NCBI GenBank assembly: GCA_023548195.1
Contig: JAJHZJ010000014.1
Span: forward strand, 19,293,718-19,357,717
DNA length: 64,000 nt
Source of the DNA: Bettongia penicillata ogilbyi
Taxonomy: Eukaryota > Chordata > Mammalia > Diprotodontia > Potoroidae
Direction of reading: 5' to 3'
Shown in pieces: positions 44,276 to 56,751 of this stretch. Position numbers and translations under genes: made by a program. The first letter of the stretch is position 1. Each line of letters begins with the position of its first letter. The notes below the pieces were generated by a model, which ran no database searches, was not told where the DNA came from, and saw only the letters and a list, made by a program, of their open reading frames with translations.

Positions 44276-46314
44276 CAAAAAGAAAGGACATTATAAGAAT
44301 TTATGCATCATAACCTGTGTAGAGTTCATCTCTACATTGCTCTTATTTCAACAAATGCACAAACTTCTCAGTCTAGTGTTATGAGAGAATGAGTCAAAAT
44401 TGATTTAACTCCTTTTGGTTCCTTAGTACATGATTCTGTCTCTTCCACATTATATTTGAATAAAGGGGACCAAATTATCTCATTCTTCCCTCTTCTATCC
44501 TCCTTAGAAACTCTGTGATAGGATGAAGGTGAATTGTTTTCAAAAGGTGCAATAGCTAAGCCCTTATGAGTGTAACATTGTTGGTTATGAGTATAACCAT
44601 GGAGTATGAAGGTTGCTGGAGATGTTAAATCACCATCCTCTCCTCCTTTGTCTCTTAATTATTATTAATTATCAAATACATGTTACAATTATTAGATTTT
44701 TTTTAAAAACTGGGCAAAATAAATACCCCTCAGATCCATATAGCCTTCTCCTCTATTTTTTTATGAAGCAAATATTATGAAAAAAATTAGGAGTACAATC
44801 ACAATAGCTCAGAGCCCCCAGTTAAGAAAATATCTAACAATTTAGACAGAAATTTGCTCTGTCCTAATTTAAGTTTATATTTATCTCTAAGCTAACTCTT
44901 GGCTTCTTTACTGTTCAGCAAAAAGGTTACCAGAAACACTGGGGCAAAAAAAAATCAGTAGGATATATTTCAGAGTCTATTAAGGATAGTCTCTGGGAGG
45001 GGAAATTGGAGGAAGAGCAGACTTTTTCTTGGAATTCCTACATTCCCTAAAGAGTTGAGTAAAAGAAGCAGATCATCTGTTTCAAGGTGCCTGTAGGGGC
45101 TGATGTCCTTTTGTTCTCTATGTTCTCTACTGCAATTCAGCCCTGCTTTTTTTTTCTCTTTTCACTTGCTTCCCCTATGCATCCATTTCTTTCCAGTTGA
45201 ACTCTTTAGGTCTCCCATATTCCCCTTACTCTATTTCTTGAGGACTGTGTGCCTCTTTAAAAACTCCAAAGTTTGCCTTGATTCTGTAATCCAATTCAAA
45301 CATCTTGATAACTCCCAAAGAGCTCTCAGGATTGAGAAAGAATGTTTATCCCTTTGAACTACAAATTCTGGGATGCCATTCAGTTCTCAAAACCCTATTA
45401 CATTAAAATGACAATTCATTGAATCTGATCTCACTCACTCGAAACAGCCCACATTCATTTCTATAGTTTCTAAAAACAAACATTGAGAAATTTTTAAAAA
45501 TTCCTAATCCTCTTTAATCTCTCACTGAATTATGTGGAATAGTAAACGCCTCACCTACTTGTATAACTTGAGCTTTATGGACCAGAGTCAGCTCCCAATA
45601 TTTCTTAGAGTTCTTAAAAATGGGAGATTTCTGCTTACAAGGGAAACAGAATTGCAGTGAGAGCAACTGGCTCATGCAAATAGAATGGTGTGAGAGGGTG
45701 ACAGAAAGGTGTAAGGAATAATACGTTTTTACCTATTTTAATGCAACCTAGTTTATTCCTGTAGGTATAGATTTTAGAATTTATGATATAATGATCCTGT
45801 AAACTCTGTTCCTGCACACAGGCTACTTCTTTATTAATGTTCAACAAACTTTACAATAAAAGTAACTTCCTAATATGATAATATAGATATCAGAAAGGAG
45901 TGGGTCTTTTCTGAATATTTATTTTAGCTACAAAATCCTAACTATTTCTAGAAAAGAAACTGAGGTACTGTTAATTTTTATTAGTTACATGTATTTGATA
46001 TAATGCACATACATACGTACTTCCATATATATAAACATACACACATAGTCATTCTTATCCCTATCAAACTAAACTCTCTTCCTATGCAACCCAACCTTTC
46101 CATTTCTATACCTCATGAAATTACAGAACCTAAGGATGCTCTTGAGATGTTTGTTTTAGAGTTCATAAGGGAAATAAGAAAATCAAGAAAGGGATGAGAA
46201 ACTTGACAGAGTTTTTAAAATAATTGAATAACTAGATGAATTCTACAGAAAAAAGTCTAAAATTATATAATATTTGAAAGGCAAAATTGGCAAAGTAGAT
46301 AAGTATCTCTTATA
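44276..46314. other. unresolved
   Basis: No recognised gene or repeat. Several short frames (45103-45357 plus, 45635-45847 minus) lack motifs. Confidence 0.4.
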
Positions 46315-46430
46315 GATAGGGACACTTGATTGAATGACTTGCAGGTTATACAGTTAGCAAATAAAAGAACTGGGACTCCAACTCATTTTTTCTGACTCTA
46401 AGATCAATATCCTTTCTACTACTATACCTC
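46315..46430 (-). mobile_element. MIR SINE fragment
   Basis: 'tgaatgacttgcaggttata', 'cagttagcaaataaaagaac' and 'ctgactctaagatcaatatc' through 'ctactactatacctc' form a reverse-complement SINE. Confidence 0.68.
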
Positions 46431-46431
46431 C

Positions 46432-46575
46432 AGCTCGTTTTATAGATGACCTGAGGCAAACAGGGTTAAATGACTTGCCCAGGGTCACACACAGAGCAAG
46501 GAATTTTTGGAGCCCACATTTGAACTCATGAAGATGGCCAGGAATTTTATCCACAGCACCCCCTAGCTACCCCAA
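46432..46575 (-). mobile_element. Mar1-like SINE fragment
   Basis: 'cagctcgttttatagatgac' at 46432, 'gaggcaaacagggttaaatg', 'acttgcccagggtcacacac', and 'atttgaactcatgaagatgg' to 'cccctagctacccc' match the head-to-core part of the SINE at 11450-11703. Directly abuts the MIR. Confidence 0.75.
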
Positions 46576-46594
46576 TGATCTTGTTCGAACACAA

Positions 46595-46675
46595 TTTAAT
46601 GCTTACTAGCTATGTGACTCTGTAACAAGACTATTCAGCCTCAGTTTTCTTATATATAAAATGAAAATGATAATT
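46595..46675 (+). mobile_element. MIR-type SINE fragment
   Basis: 'ttactagctatgtgactctg' and 'cctcagttttcttatatata' with 'aaatgaaaatgataat'. Confidence 0.62.
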
Positions 46676-46684
46676 AAATTAAAT

Positions 46685-46800
46685 ATATGTTTTGTACCTA
46701 TTATATGCAAGACACTCTACAAAGCATAAGGGATATAAAGACTTTTTAAATGCCTTGGTTCCTACTGTCAAAAGTTTACACTATCTACCTTGAGGAATTG
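46685..46800 (-). mobile_element. L2 3'-end fragment
   Basis: 'ttgtacctattatatgcaag' then 'acactctacaaagcataagg' and 'tcctactgtcaaaagtttac' is a reverse-complement L2 tail. Confidence 0.55.
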
Positions 46801-47394
46801 ATGAGAAGAAAATACTTTGTAAGCTCTTAAGGGCCACAGAAATGTGACTTATTATTATTACAATTTATATTCTCTTGGACTAAACTTATGTCTCTTCTAT
46901 TCTCAACAGAACTTTTTTTTTCTTCTGACTCTCTGCCCCAGCATGCTAAGCTATTCCTTTCCTCCCACAGCCTAGACCCATTCAGAAATCTCAGTGTGCT
47001 CAAAGTAGGTGGGAAGGAAAAGGCAGAAGGGTTGATCATTCTCCCTAAAGGAAGAAATTTTAGTTCAGGAGGTTATTTTCTGACATACTGCTCAGCAGCA
47101 GGGAATGTAGTCATAGCCAAGACAAGCAAGAGAGTCAGTGGGAAACACCTATCCAAACAGCAGTGGTGATTCTGTTCTCCTAGCCATCAAAAACAGGGAG
47201 TCATTTTTTTCCCCTGTGTAATTCTCACCTTTTGGGTAATGAGAAGGGAAAAGCAAAACTAATATGGAATAAAGTGATATAAAGAGTCACAACCATTAAA
47301 ACTCTTAAAAATATACTGCTAGGGCAGATAAGAAGAAGTCCTCTAATAAAAAGTTCTCATTTATATTCAGTTTAGAATTTTCTTTATAAAAACC
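46801..47394. other. unresolved
   Basis: Nothing recognised. The plus frame 46888-47169 and its minus partner share no known domain. Confidence 0.4.
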
Positions 47395-47530
47395 CAGTGA
47401 GGTATGCAGTTAAGGTTTTGTCATTTAACAAATGAGGAAACTGAGAGATTAAACAACTTGTCCATCATCACCTATCCAGAGTATCAGAGCCCAGATTCAA
47501 ACCAGTTCCACCTTATTCTAGATGAAGTTT
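47395..47530 (-). mobile_element. MIR SINE fragment
   Basis: 'catttaacaaatgaggaaac' with 'tgagagattaaacaacttgt' and 'agcccagattcaaaccagtt' is reverse-complement MIR core and head. Confidence 0.68.
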
Positions 47531-47837
47531 GCATTTCATTCATTCATAAAACAATGTCCCTCCCAAGAAACTACCTTGATAACGCAGGGAATGAGAAACA
47601 TTCTGGAATTTCCTTCTTGCTCTGGTTGGTGTGGCTATGGGGAAACATATTATCTTATCCCTGCATGCTGTAAATTATATTTTCCCACAACAATGGCATT
47701 ATAAATTGAGTTTAAGTTCCAAGATTAGCATGTCAAAACCTGTTTGAATACATAGTGACACTAATTTTTTTTAAAAAATTCCAAATAACCAATGTAACAA
47801 ACTACTTATTAATTTGTAAAGTGGATATTTAGAAAGC

Positions 47838-50395
47838 AGCCAAAAATGGCAAAATAAGATGAACCAGTACAACTCAACTCTCTCCCACAACTATTACAAC
47901 AAAAGACAGACTATAAAAACAATAGAGAATTTGTGGGGGGAGTGTGAGTCACTTGGGCCTCACTTTCTAGAATGTTCACACACACACACATGCATAGATA
48001 CATTTTAGTAAATATTCATATTAACTCAACAGGAAAATAATAAAAAAAAGTAGAAGTGAAGAGAGCTAAAATAAGGATGAGATTCAGAGAGAGATTATTC
48101 ATAAGCAAAACAAATTCCAACCTCAGAGACGGACTTGTGAAGCAAGATTTGAAAGGAAAGAATGAAAAACTAAGAACCTGTCATTGGAGTCTGGGCCAGG
48201 GGAAGAGAAGAAAGGCAGAGAAGCAAAAGTAGAATGCATAAAGCAGAGAACACTAGTTCTTTTCTCTCTCCTACTTTATGAAAAAGGAAGAAGATACAAA
48301 GAAAGGGGAAAGGGTAAGAATAAGATCGAGGGAAATATACAATTAAAAATCATAACTGTGATGAAAATGGAGTGAACTTACCCATAAAATGAAAGACGGC
48401 AGAAGAATGGATTAGAAAACAGAATCCAAATATGTGTTGTTTACAAGAAACATGTTTTTAAAAAATTCACACAAGGTTAAAATAAAGGAATAGAGAAAAT
48501 TTTATTATATGTTAGCTGAAGTAAAAAAAAAGCAGGGGTAGTGATCCTTATTTAAGACAAGGAAACAGAAAAAACAAACTTGATTAACAGAGATTAAAAG
48601 ATGACACCATTCACAATGAATTAATATCAATATGTATCATATATTCATCTGATATCATCACAGGGACAAATAAACAAACAGTAAAACTATGATAATTTGG
48701 GAACTTAAAGCATCCTTCTCAGATCCAAACAAGTCTGACATTAAAACAAAAGAAGGATCTGCATAGAATTTTTCAAAGTCTCACTAAGATAGAGTTTGGG
48801 CAATATCTGAACGGGAAAAGAAAAGAGTACATATATTTTTTCACCAATGCATGTATTAAGACATAAAATCTCACTAAAACATTCAGAAGAACAGCAATAT
48901 AAAGCACATTCTTTATTGACACAAGTAAAAGAGCTTTGTAGAAAGGATTAAAATTAATTGGATACTAAATAACAATTTTGAAAAATTGGTTAAGCAAAGA
49001 CTAAATCATAGAAATAATATATCATCAGAAAAAAATGACAATGAGATAACATACCAATATATTGGTGATGTAGTCAAAGCAATTAATATGGGAAAAAAGT
49101 ATATCTCAAAATGCTTTGACCAACTAAATATAAAAAAATGAGATCAATAAATAGGGTATGCAAATTTTTTAAGTCCTGGAAATTCAGGAAATGAAAAAAC
49201 TCAATTGAACATAAAATAAATTATCTGAAAAGCAAAAAAAAAAGATTTAAAATTGAGATAAAAAGTTCTGACTTAACAAAGAACACTAGGAATACTTCTA
49301 TAAAAGAAAATAGAAAATCATTTATTAATTTGATTTTTTTAAAGAGGAAAACCAAATTACCAGTGTCAAAAAATGAACAAGGAAATTTCACAGCAAGTAA
49401 AAAAGAAATAAAGGAAATGTTAGAAACTTTTTCATCAACATATCAGTAAAACTGTCAACTCACATTAAATAAATGAGTATTTGCAAAAATATTGAATCTT
49501 TATATTAATAGAAAAAACTTCTAAAATTCAGTTTTAGAAAAAATAAACTATAAAAAATTCAAAGATTTAAAATAATAGGGCTGTGTCAATTTAAAAGCAA
49601 ATTCCATCCAAAATTCAAAGAATGGCTTACTGTAATATTGGATAAACCATTTGAAAAAAAGACAGGAAAATAAGGTATTACACCAAGCTTTTTGTCATAC
49701 AAACTTAGTCAATCGGGGAGAGTCAAGTCAGAGAAAGAAATACATAGACTAATGTTCATTCAAATGTTCAAGTAAAGAACTAGAAAAGAAGCTACCATAA
49801 GAGTATACTGATGAGTTTTTAACAACCAGTTTTCTGAAAATCCACTACATATATTTTGAAGTTTAATCTGCATTATTAATACTTTCTCCATTATTTTCAG
49901 GTGTCCAGACAATGAACAAAATAATAATTCAAGTCTTGATTTGTGGTGTTTGCTTATTTTGGAGGTAAATGTTCTCCAGTAAAAATTTTATAATCAACTC
50001 CTACTAGTCGGAACAATCTGTATCCAGCATAACGATGGGCTACTGAACATACCAAAAAGAAAATTTGCTGTGATAACGTTGGACCCATATCAGGAATGAA
50101 GTATTGGTTCAGTTAGGAAAATGATGAACATAAAAGACCATATTAATTATAACAAGATTCACATGCTTATTTCAATAAAGAAAAACTTTTGACAAAATAG
50201 AATGCTTATTTTGATTTAAAAAACTAACAAAAAATATAAAGATAACTTGATCTTTCTCTAATTGTTAATGATCTCTATAACATAGAGCCAGTATTCTATT
50301 CTGTGGGGGGAAATAGAAGCTTTTCCAATAAGATCAGGAGTAAAACAAGGACATGAGTTAATATGATGCTAGAAATGGTGGTTGTCCAAATGTAC
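47838..50395 (+). mobile_element. LINE-1 copy: possible 5' end, then decayed ORF2 endonuclease and RT
   Basis: An L1-like start 'gcagccaaaaatggcaaaat' lies near 47838. From about 48340 L1 ORF2 is recognisable: 'ataactgtgatgaaaatgga' (48353), 'agaatggattagaaaacaga' and 'tatgtgttgtttacaagaaa' (endonuclease N-terminus), 'acacaaggttaaaataaagg', 'aattaattggatactaaata' (48951), 'gaggaaaaccaaattaccag' (49345), 'gattcacatgcttatttcaa' (50155), and 'ccaataagatcaggagtaaa' (50325), the last coding near RT motif C. Indels and a lost block near 49890-50020 destroy all frames. ORF1 is not evident between the putative 5' end and ORF2. Dead and older than the HAL1-like copy by appearance. Confidence 0.82.
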
Positions 50396-50414
50396 TATTT
50401 GCCTATGTCAGGCA

Positions 50415-50480
50415 ATATCTGTCTGTCTATCTATCTATCTATCAATATCTGTCTGTCTATCTATCTATCTTTCTTTCTGT
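50415..50480. repeat. (CTAT)n/(CTGT)n microsatellite
   Basis: A 30-bp block (about 50415-50444) is followed directly by a second near-copy, both made of CTGT and CTAT units. Confidence 0.93.
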
Positions 50481-50547
50481 CTTCACACACACACACATAT
50501 GCATATGTGTATACTATATATGTAGAAAGATATCTATCTCTGGGATA

Positions 50548-50605
50548 GACTATATATATATATATATATATATATGTCCATGTGTGTGTGTGTATGTATA
50601 GGTAT
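50548..50605. repeat. (TA)n and (TG)n run
   Basis: Clean TA run then TG run. Confidence 0.93.
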
Positions 50606-50829
50606 GCATGTGCACACATATCTATACATGGATAAGAAATCTCTGTAAGGCATTCATTCAAATATTTGAATCAAATATTGAAATCTTAGCAATAGACATT
50701 TTTCACCAATTTAGTCTTTCCTTTATGAATGGAGAAAACATCCTCAATCATATTACATCATATTCTTAAAGGCATTGCATATTCATTGAATGCACACCCA
50801 ATTCTTCCATAGTTCTTCAAGAACCAGTA

Positions 50830-50930
50830 TTGCATCTTAGATAGAGTATGGACCTTGGAGGCAGGAAGCCCTAAGTTTAGGTCCTGCCTCTGACACAGTG
50901 GGTGTGGAAGTAAGTTAAATAATTCAACAT
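50830..50930 (+). mobile_element. tRNA-type SINE head fragment
   Basis: 'ttagatagagtatggacctt' and 'ggaggcaggaagccctaagt' with 'ttaggtcctgcctctgacac' (B-box region) is the 5' half of a Mar1/MIR-like SINE; the 3' half is missing. Confidence 0.66.
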
Positions 50931-52639
50931 TTGCTGTAGAAAATACTTTAAGAATATAATTTGCAGAGAACGCACCAATTTGCATTGATAAATGGAAGTT
51001 CTTCATCCAGGACTCTATTTCCTATAGCAATGAAATCACAGGTATAATCCCTATCCTTATCTTCTATCACAGCATCTGAGAAATGTAAGTTTATTTTATG
51101 AGAGGACCTCAACACTTACTGAATGTGCACATATTTAATGGTGGTAAATTTAGTATATAGTATATTTTCTGGGTTTGGGTTGAGGCTACAACATATTTAA
51201 TAATGAAGTTTTATGCTACTTCTTGAATATTATGCGCTTGAAATTGCTTCTGGATACCTTTGGCAAGAGTTACCACTGATAAATCATGCATGACTGTTTA
51301 TGATTATGATTATGTGCAATAACTTTAAATAAGTTTAAGAACCCTGTGGCCAAATTTCCTGTTTGCTGGATTCTGAACATTCCCTCATGGTGTAACATTT
51401 TGAAGGGATGTATTACCAAAGAATTTCAGAATCAAATTGGAAACTGATGTACCTCCCAAACAGGAATCACTGTACTTCTTATGCAGATAAGTATCTATTC
51501 AAAAAAATGCCTAGACATATAGGAAACACACATGTAATAAAAGAGTTGTAAAATCACTGTGGCCAAACATCACATCTAAAACTCCTTAACCGTGATATTC
51601 TTCTCAATAACATTATTTATATGCTTAAGTAATGACCCAAGCTTTTGATATCATGCAAAGAAAAAGAAAAGGAAAACTTCTAACAACCCCTATTTGTTTT
51701 AGCTCTTCTTGTCCCCAGAACTTGGGGTGAAAGTGATGGACAAAACGTCGAAAATTGCTCAATCATCTAATCTCTTTTTGCCATAAGGGTAGTCCCATTG
51801 ATACTAGTAACATTAGCTTGTTCTTAGCACAGAAGTTACTATGAGACTTGGACTGGCAGTCCTTGAGCTTTTACATTATTATTCCACAAGTAGTTTTAAA
51901 GGTTGAGAAAAAGACAAAGTGTTCAAAAATATTTTCCACAATTTGGGTATTATAAAATAGGCCTCCACTCTCCACAAAAGGTTAGCACATTTCCCTCCAC
52001 AGTGCATTAACACAGTTAAAGAAAACATAATGGAAAGTGTCATTAAATAGGTTCTATTTTTAAAATTTCCTCTTTTTCCTGTTATATTCCCTAAAGTCAT
52101 GCAAAAATGTTACTAGAGCATGTGAAAAGAAAACATAAAATGGCCCTCCCAAGACTGTAGAGATTCTAAACAATGTGTTCAGCAAAAGAAGGCATATATC
52201 ATTGACAATGTCAATATGAGAATTTGTGTTGTAAAATGTTTTTTATAAAGGTAGTATAACTTAGTCTTCTGCTAGTATATGGACAGAGAAGAGTACATTT
52301 TTATTATTTAAATGGAAAGATTAACCAATAGTTAGGTATGCATATTGTCCCTTGATTAACTGGATCATATTACATAGGGCTTTACCAGGCAAAGGTGAAG
52401 CTAGAGCAATCCTTAAGGCATTTATTAACTCTATTGCCATATAATTTTCACTGACAGTAACAGCCGAAAGACTACTAGGAGAAAGAAGTGGTGTTTTAAT
52501 CACTTGTGTGAATGATTTCTATATCATCTCATGGTCTAACAGCAATGGCAGATTACAGTGTGCTTACACTGATACTAGGCTAACTCAGAACATCTCATTT
52601 TGATGAGATGAAGCCAGAATGAGGTCATCGCTACTACAG
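50931..52639. other. unresolved
   Basis: 1.7 kb without a recognised repeat or exon; AT-rich. Confidence 0.4.
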
Positions 52640-52745
52640 CTTTGTGGGAGAGTTAAATTGCACAATGGATAAAATGATGGTCCAGGAATCAGGAAGACTT
52701 GAGTTCAAATCCAGTCTCAGAATAGCTTTGAGACCTTACTTTGTT
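52640..52745 (+). mobile_element. Mar1-like SINE head
   Basis: 'taaattgcacaatggataaa' (tRNA-like A-box side), 'ggaatcaggaagacttgagt', and 'gagttcaaatccagtctcag' (B-box) are clear; the core is lost. Confidence 0.72.
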
Positions 52746-52827
52746 CAGGACACATAGTAGGTGCTATTTAAACGCTTATTCCCCTCCTATCCCCCTTCCT
52801 TTGACAAGTGGTCAGATTACAGTGTGC

Positions 52828-53035
52828 TAAGCCTTTTAGAAATATTATCTCATTTGGTCCTTACAATAACTCTTAGAGATAGCTAACTTTATTATCATCA
52901 TTTTACAGCTGAAAAAACTGAAGCAAATAGTGATTAAGAGATATGTCTTGAGTCACACAGCTATAGAACACCTGAGGCTGAATTTGAACTCAGGTTTTCC
53001 TGACTCCAGTCCTAGTGTTTATCTACTGTACAATG
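52828..53035 (-). mobile_element. MIR-type SINE
   Basis: 'attatctcatttggtcctta', 'cattttacagctgaaaaaac', 'gagtcacacagctatagaac', and 'atttgaactcaggttttcct' to 'gtttatctactgtac': a nearly full-length reverse-complement copy. Confidence 0.8.
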
Positions 53036-53659
53036 TATAAGTTACAATATGAGGAGTATAGCTTCTCAGGAACACTCTGGTAGACTGAGGAAGAGCGTCA
53101 AATGAGAACTAGAACTGGTGAAACTTTTCGACTATTATTTTTATCATCCTTTTTCCAAATAACATTTTAAAATGCATGAAATAAAATGCAAAGTATCACA
53201 AAGGAAACCAATTATATCAGTGATTTTAAAAAGTTCATAGACCCTAGGTTAAGAATCCCTTCCTTATATAAAGGTTATTATTATTAACATAATAGTAGCA
53301 AAGACATATGGAAACAAATATCTTGTTTCAGGCCTCCTTAGTATTAATAATCAGATGATTATTAAACAAAGTTTTTCTGTTGTGACCTTAATTTCTACAC
53401 TTTATGAAATCAAAAACTATTTTATAATAAGCAAGCAATAAGCCCAGAAATATCTTGTATTGTTTAAACTTTTCAGTCAGACTATACATGTCTGTGTTCT
53501 GCTATAAAGTAATATTCAAGAAAGTTAATCTGCTAAATTTTTATATTTTCATCAAGAAATTTGATATGTGATTTGATACTTACTGGTAGTTTCATGACCA
53601 CTTCTTGGGGTGTGTAAATATTATTTGATCTCTTCCAGTAATTTTTTTCTTCCTTATTT
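53036..53659. other. unresolved
   Basis: AT-rich, nothing recognised. Confidence 0.4.
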
Positions 53660-53985
53660 TAGATACCTTAAGATATCCTCATTCACACTAACCTCACATA
53701 TCTAATCTTTTCTCCAGTCTTATCACTTCTACCTTCTACAGGAGGTTATTTCTTACTGCTCCACCCATATGCTTTACCCACCTTCCATCTACACTGTATA
53801 TATACAGCTGGTATGTACATAGTTATTTGCATGTTGTTCCTCTATTAAAATATGAACTCCATGAAGGCAGGGATTGAGACCTTTGCCTTTGTTAGTATAA
53901 ACAGAACTTATCATGCCCCTCTAACACATAATAAGCACCTAGAAAATGACAATTCACTTTTTGGCTGATTGACTGACTGAAGCAA
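53660..53985 (+). mobile_element. LINE-2 3' end
   Basis: 'cttctaccttctacaggagg', 'tatatacagctggtatgtac', 'aatatgaactccatgaaggc', 'agggattgagacctttgcct', and the terminal 'gctgattgactgactga' are the L2 3' UTR with its TGAYTGA-type end. Confidence 0.83.
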
Positions 53986-54224
53986 TTCTATTACTTAATT
54001 CACTATTTATAAAATATACTTTCTGATTACGATGTATTCTGTACATTATTCTTTTTTATTCTAGTAAGATCTTACTCAATTTAGAAAAAGTTGAAAATCT
54101 TTTCATTCGATTTAGAAACATAATACTCCTTAAGGGTAAGAATTATATAAAACATAAGTGGCTTTGGATGTGCTTTGCATATCTCATTGGAATCTCATTG
54201 GAATCACACAAATATTTTGCAAGC
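53986..54224. other. unresolved
   Basis: AT-rich. A short direct repeat 'atctcattgga' occurs twice at 54180-54201. Confidence 0.4.
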
Positions 54225-54410
54225 AAGTAAGCTTGCAACTAGCACTTATTACACACTTACTATGTGCCAGACACTATGCTAACTACTGAAGATACAAATA
54301 TAAAAAAAAAGAAAATTAATACCTGATAGTACCTTCCCACAAGGAGTTCACTTTCCAAAAAAGGAAGACATATACAAAGGAACTAAAAAGCAGGATGGGT
54401 GGAGATTAGA
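54225..54410 (-). mobile_element. L2 3'-end fragment
   Basis: 'ttactatgtgccagacacta', 'tgctaactactgaagataca', and 'cacaaggagttcactttcca' are the reverse-complement L2 tail. Confidence 0.72.
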
Positions 54411-55254
54411 AAAGCTACCCATATAGAGACATGGCAGCAAAGTTCATGGAGTCAGAAGCAGAAACACAAGGATAATGAAGCATGGATGGCCTAGGACTAT
54501 TGCCAAAATGGAAGACCCAAAAGGAAACCACCAATTGAAGAAGAGGGTCAATATAACCCATATATCTAGGACCATATGTCAGACATAAATTTACTGACAA
54601 ACTATAGAATGTCCATTCAAATGCATACTATAATGTGGGCAAAAATATTCCTTATTTATTTGTTCTTTTATGTATTAATGGGTAAGCCAATATTTTTGTG
54701 TATGTTGAAAGAAAAGTGTGTCCCATATCCCAATGCCAATATAATGTAGCTAAAAACTGTTCTAAGTTCTGATAGCTCTATAGGGTAAAAATGCCATTTT
54801 ACTGAGTTATAGAATCAAAAGTGTAAAGTAAGTGTCTAGTTGCCTCTACCAAACCAAGCTATCAATCATAGTCATAAACTGGATTAAACAATCTAGTTAA
54901 TCAACCTAGGAAGGAGTAATATGCTTTAAGCCACTGGATGACATCAAATGATGAAATGTATTAGGACTGATCTAAAGAATCAGGCATATATCTGAGCCTA
55001 GGTATGTGAGAGGAGAGTTTTACAGAAGCACTCATTCTGGCATGTACTACAGGAGTCATTTAAGTCAGTTTTTTACAGAAGCAGGCACCAAGATATACAC
55101 TCATGACACACAATGAAAGTGCAAATGTGAATGTAAAAGCATCAACTGTTACCTAAAAGAAGAATAATGGGGGAAGAGGTAGCCAGTAATTTGTAGGAGA
55201 AAGTAATAACTGTTTCTATTTTGGCCAGGAACCCTGAGGGTCTTCCCCTCCCAG
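54411..55254. other. unresolved
   Basis: No recognised gene or repeat. Confidence 0.4.
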
Positions 55255-55590
55255 TTTGATGTTTTTTATTAAAGGGGCCATCCCTCAACCCACTTAAAGA
55301 AATCTATTCACTCAATGGGCATTACCTCACTCAAAGTGAGAACTGGAAAAGATCTTAGCTTAAAAAGACTGGCATTGGTTCTCCCAATGCATCCTGGGTC
55401 ATCTCCAGTCATCCTGATGAATATCTGGCTACTGGACCCAGAGATGACTCTGGAGGAGAAAATGAGGCTGGTGACCTTGCACAGCCCTCCTTCACTCAAA
55501 ACAAAGTCAAGTGTAAGTCACATCATCATTTCCCTGATGGCATGGTCTACTTCAGCAACGAAGGACGAACACACACACACATAAAGTTAC
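55255..55590 (+). mobile_element. marsupial RTE-like repeat / SINE with (ACA/CA)n tail
   Basis: Well-preserved text: 'gggcattacctcactcaaag' (55317), 'ccagtcatcctgatgaatat' (55406), 'actggacccagagatgactc' (55434), 'gaccttgcacagccctcctt' (55473), 'catcatttccctgatggcat', and the end 'aacgaaggacgaacacacac'. I recall this as a common marsupial repeat ending in short ACA/CA units, as RTE-type elements do; the exact family name is not certain. Its 89-residue frame (55315-55584) is antisense or incidental to any known protein. Confidence 0.6.
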
Positions 55591-55639
55591 AAATTCTTTC
55601 AGGGCTGCAATTGCATTTAATTTGACTCTTCTACATGGC

Positions 55640-55697
55640 ATCGGGCTTTTCCTCTAGTAGGCACTTAATAAATTTCTGTTGAATTGAGTTGAATCAA
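55640..55697 (+). mobile_element. L2 3'-end scrap
   Basis: 'agtaggcacttaataaattt' followed by 'ctgttgaattgag' is the L2 terminal sequence. Confidence 0.6.
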
Positions 55698-56610
55698 AAA
55701 TAAAATAAGCAAATTGAGCTTTAATCTTAAAAGTTCCCTGCAATGTAATCCTTTAATTTGTGATATGCTTCTGAAAGGAAGCAGCAAGTTTCTACTACTC
55801 TAAAGTTATACAAAGTCAACTTTCAATTGCAGTCATGTTACCATGAAGTAAAGAGAAAATATTTTTAAAGACAAGGAAAGGTCAAACAAACTTGAAAGCC
55901 ACTTCTTTTGTTTTTAATTTATAACTTTTTCTTGTCCCTCATGACCTTTTTGCTCTCTCAGCACAGAACACAGCTGCATACCTCTTCTGTGAACAGAAGA
56001 CCCCACTGACTGACAAGCTACACTATTGACATAGTGTCCCCCTTAAAATTCAGTCCATTATTAAACACAGTGTGGCAGAGAATTCACTGAGTAGGACCTA
56101 TATTAGTGAGATGTTGTGAGAAACTGGGAATCCAGGTGAAGCAGCTAAGGAAAACCATCTCCTTGGTACAGGAAGTTCTTTTTCTTTTGGGGGAGTCATC
56201 CATCAAGTTGAGGAAAACTGCAGGAACATAACCTACTACTTCTTAATGGGCTTCTGCACAGAAAGCTGCTTTGAAGCAGCAGCTGCCCACAGTAAATTTC
56301 ATTGACCCATGGAGCCTCTTCTAAGTTTTTTGACTGCTTTGTCTCTTAGGCTACAGCTTAGTGTAGGGTCCAAGTTATACCACCTGACAAAACTAAGCAG
56401 GCTCAACAATATGAGAATTTAAAGCTTTCAGTGATGTTCTCTTTTTCAGACTATACTATCAGTAAGAGATGATGCTATGCCATCCACCCATAAAGTGGAT
56501 TCTCTCTCAGGGAGATATATCCAACTAAAGGTTTCATTTGGGCATCTGGTATTTTACTGTATACTTATTAATACATATGCAGTGAAATGTGGGGCCATTC
56601 TAAGGCAATA
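55698..56610. other. unresolved
   Basis: No recognised repeat or exon. Confidence 0.4.
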
Positions 56611-56618
56611 TTATAGAG

Positions 56619-56751
56619 CAGGCCTGCACAACCTGAAGCCCGCAGGCCTCTTTCAGGATGCCAAAGGATATCAGGCAGCCTGTGAAAAATGTAGAAGAAA
56701 TGTAGAGGAAAATGTAAAGGAAATCCTTTGGTGAAATAGCCTGCAAGCCTA
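56619..56751 (+). mobile_element. short hAT-like MITE
   Basis: Left end CAGGCCTGCACAACC with 'aagcccgcaggcc' is the 'CAGGGGTGCACAA...GGCCCGCGGGCC' type. The right end CTGCAAGCCTA inverted gives TAGGCTTGCAG, similar to the left. Flanks TTATAGAG (56611-56618) and TAATAGAG (56752-56759) match at 7 of 8, fitting an 8-bp hAT duplication. No transposase. Confidence 0.62.

Noticed and set aside
50415..50480. Repeated 30-bp blocks as a CRISPR-like array
   Set aside because: Simple CTAT/CTGT microsatellite with no unique spacers, in a vertebrate genome.
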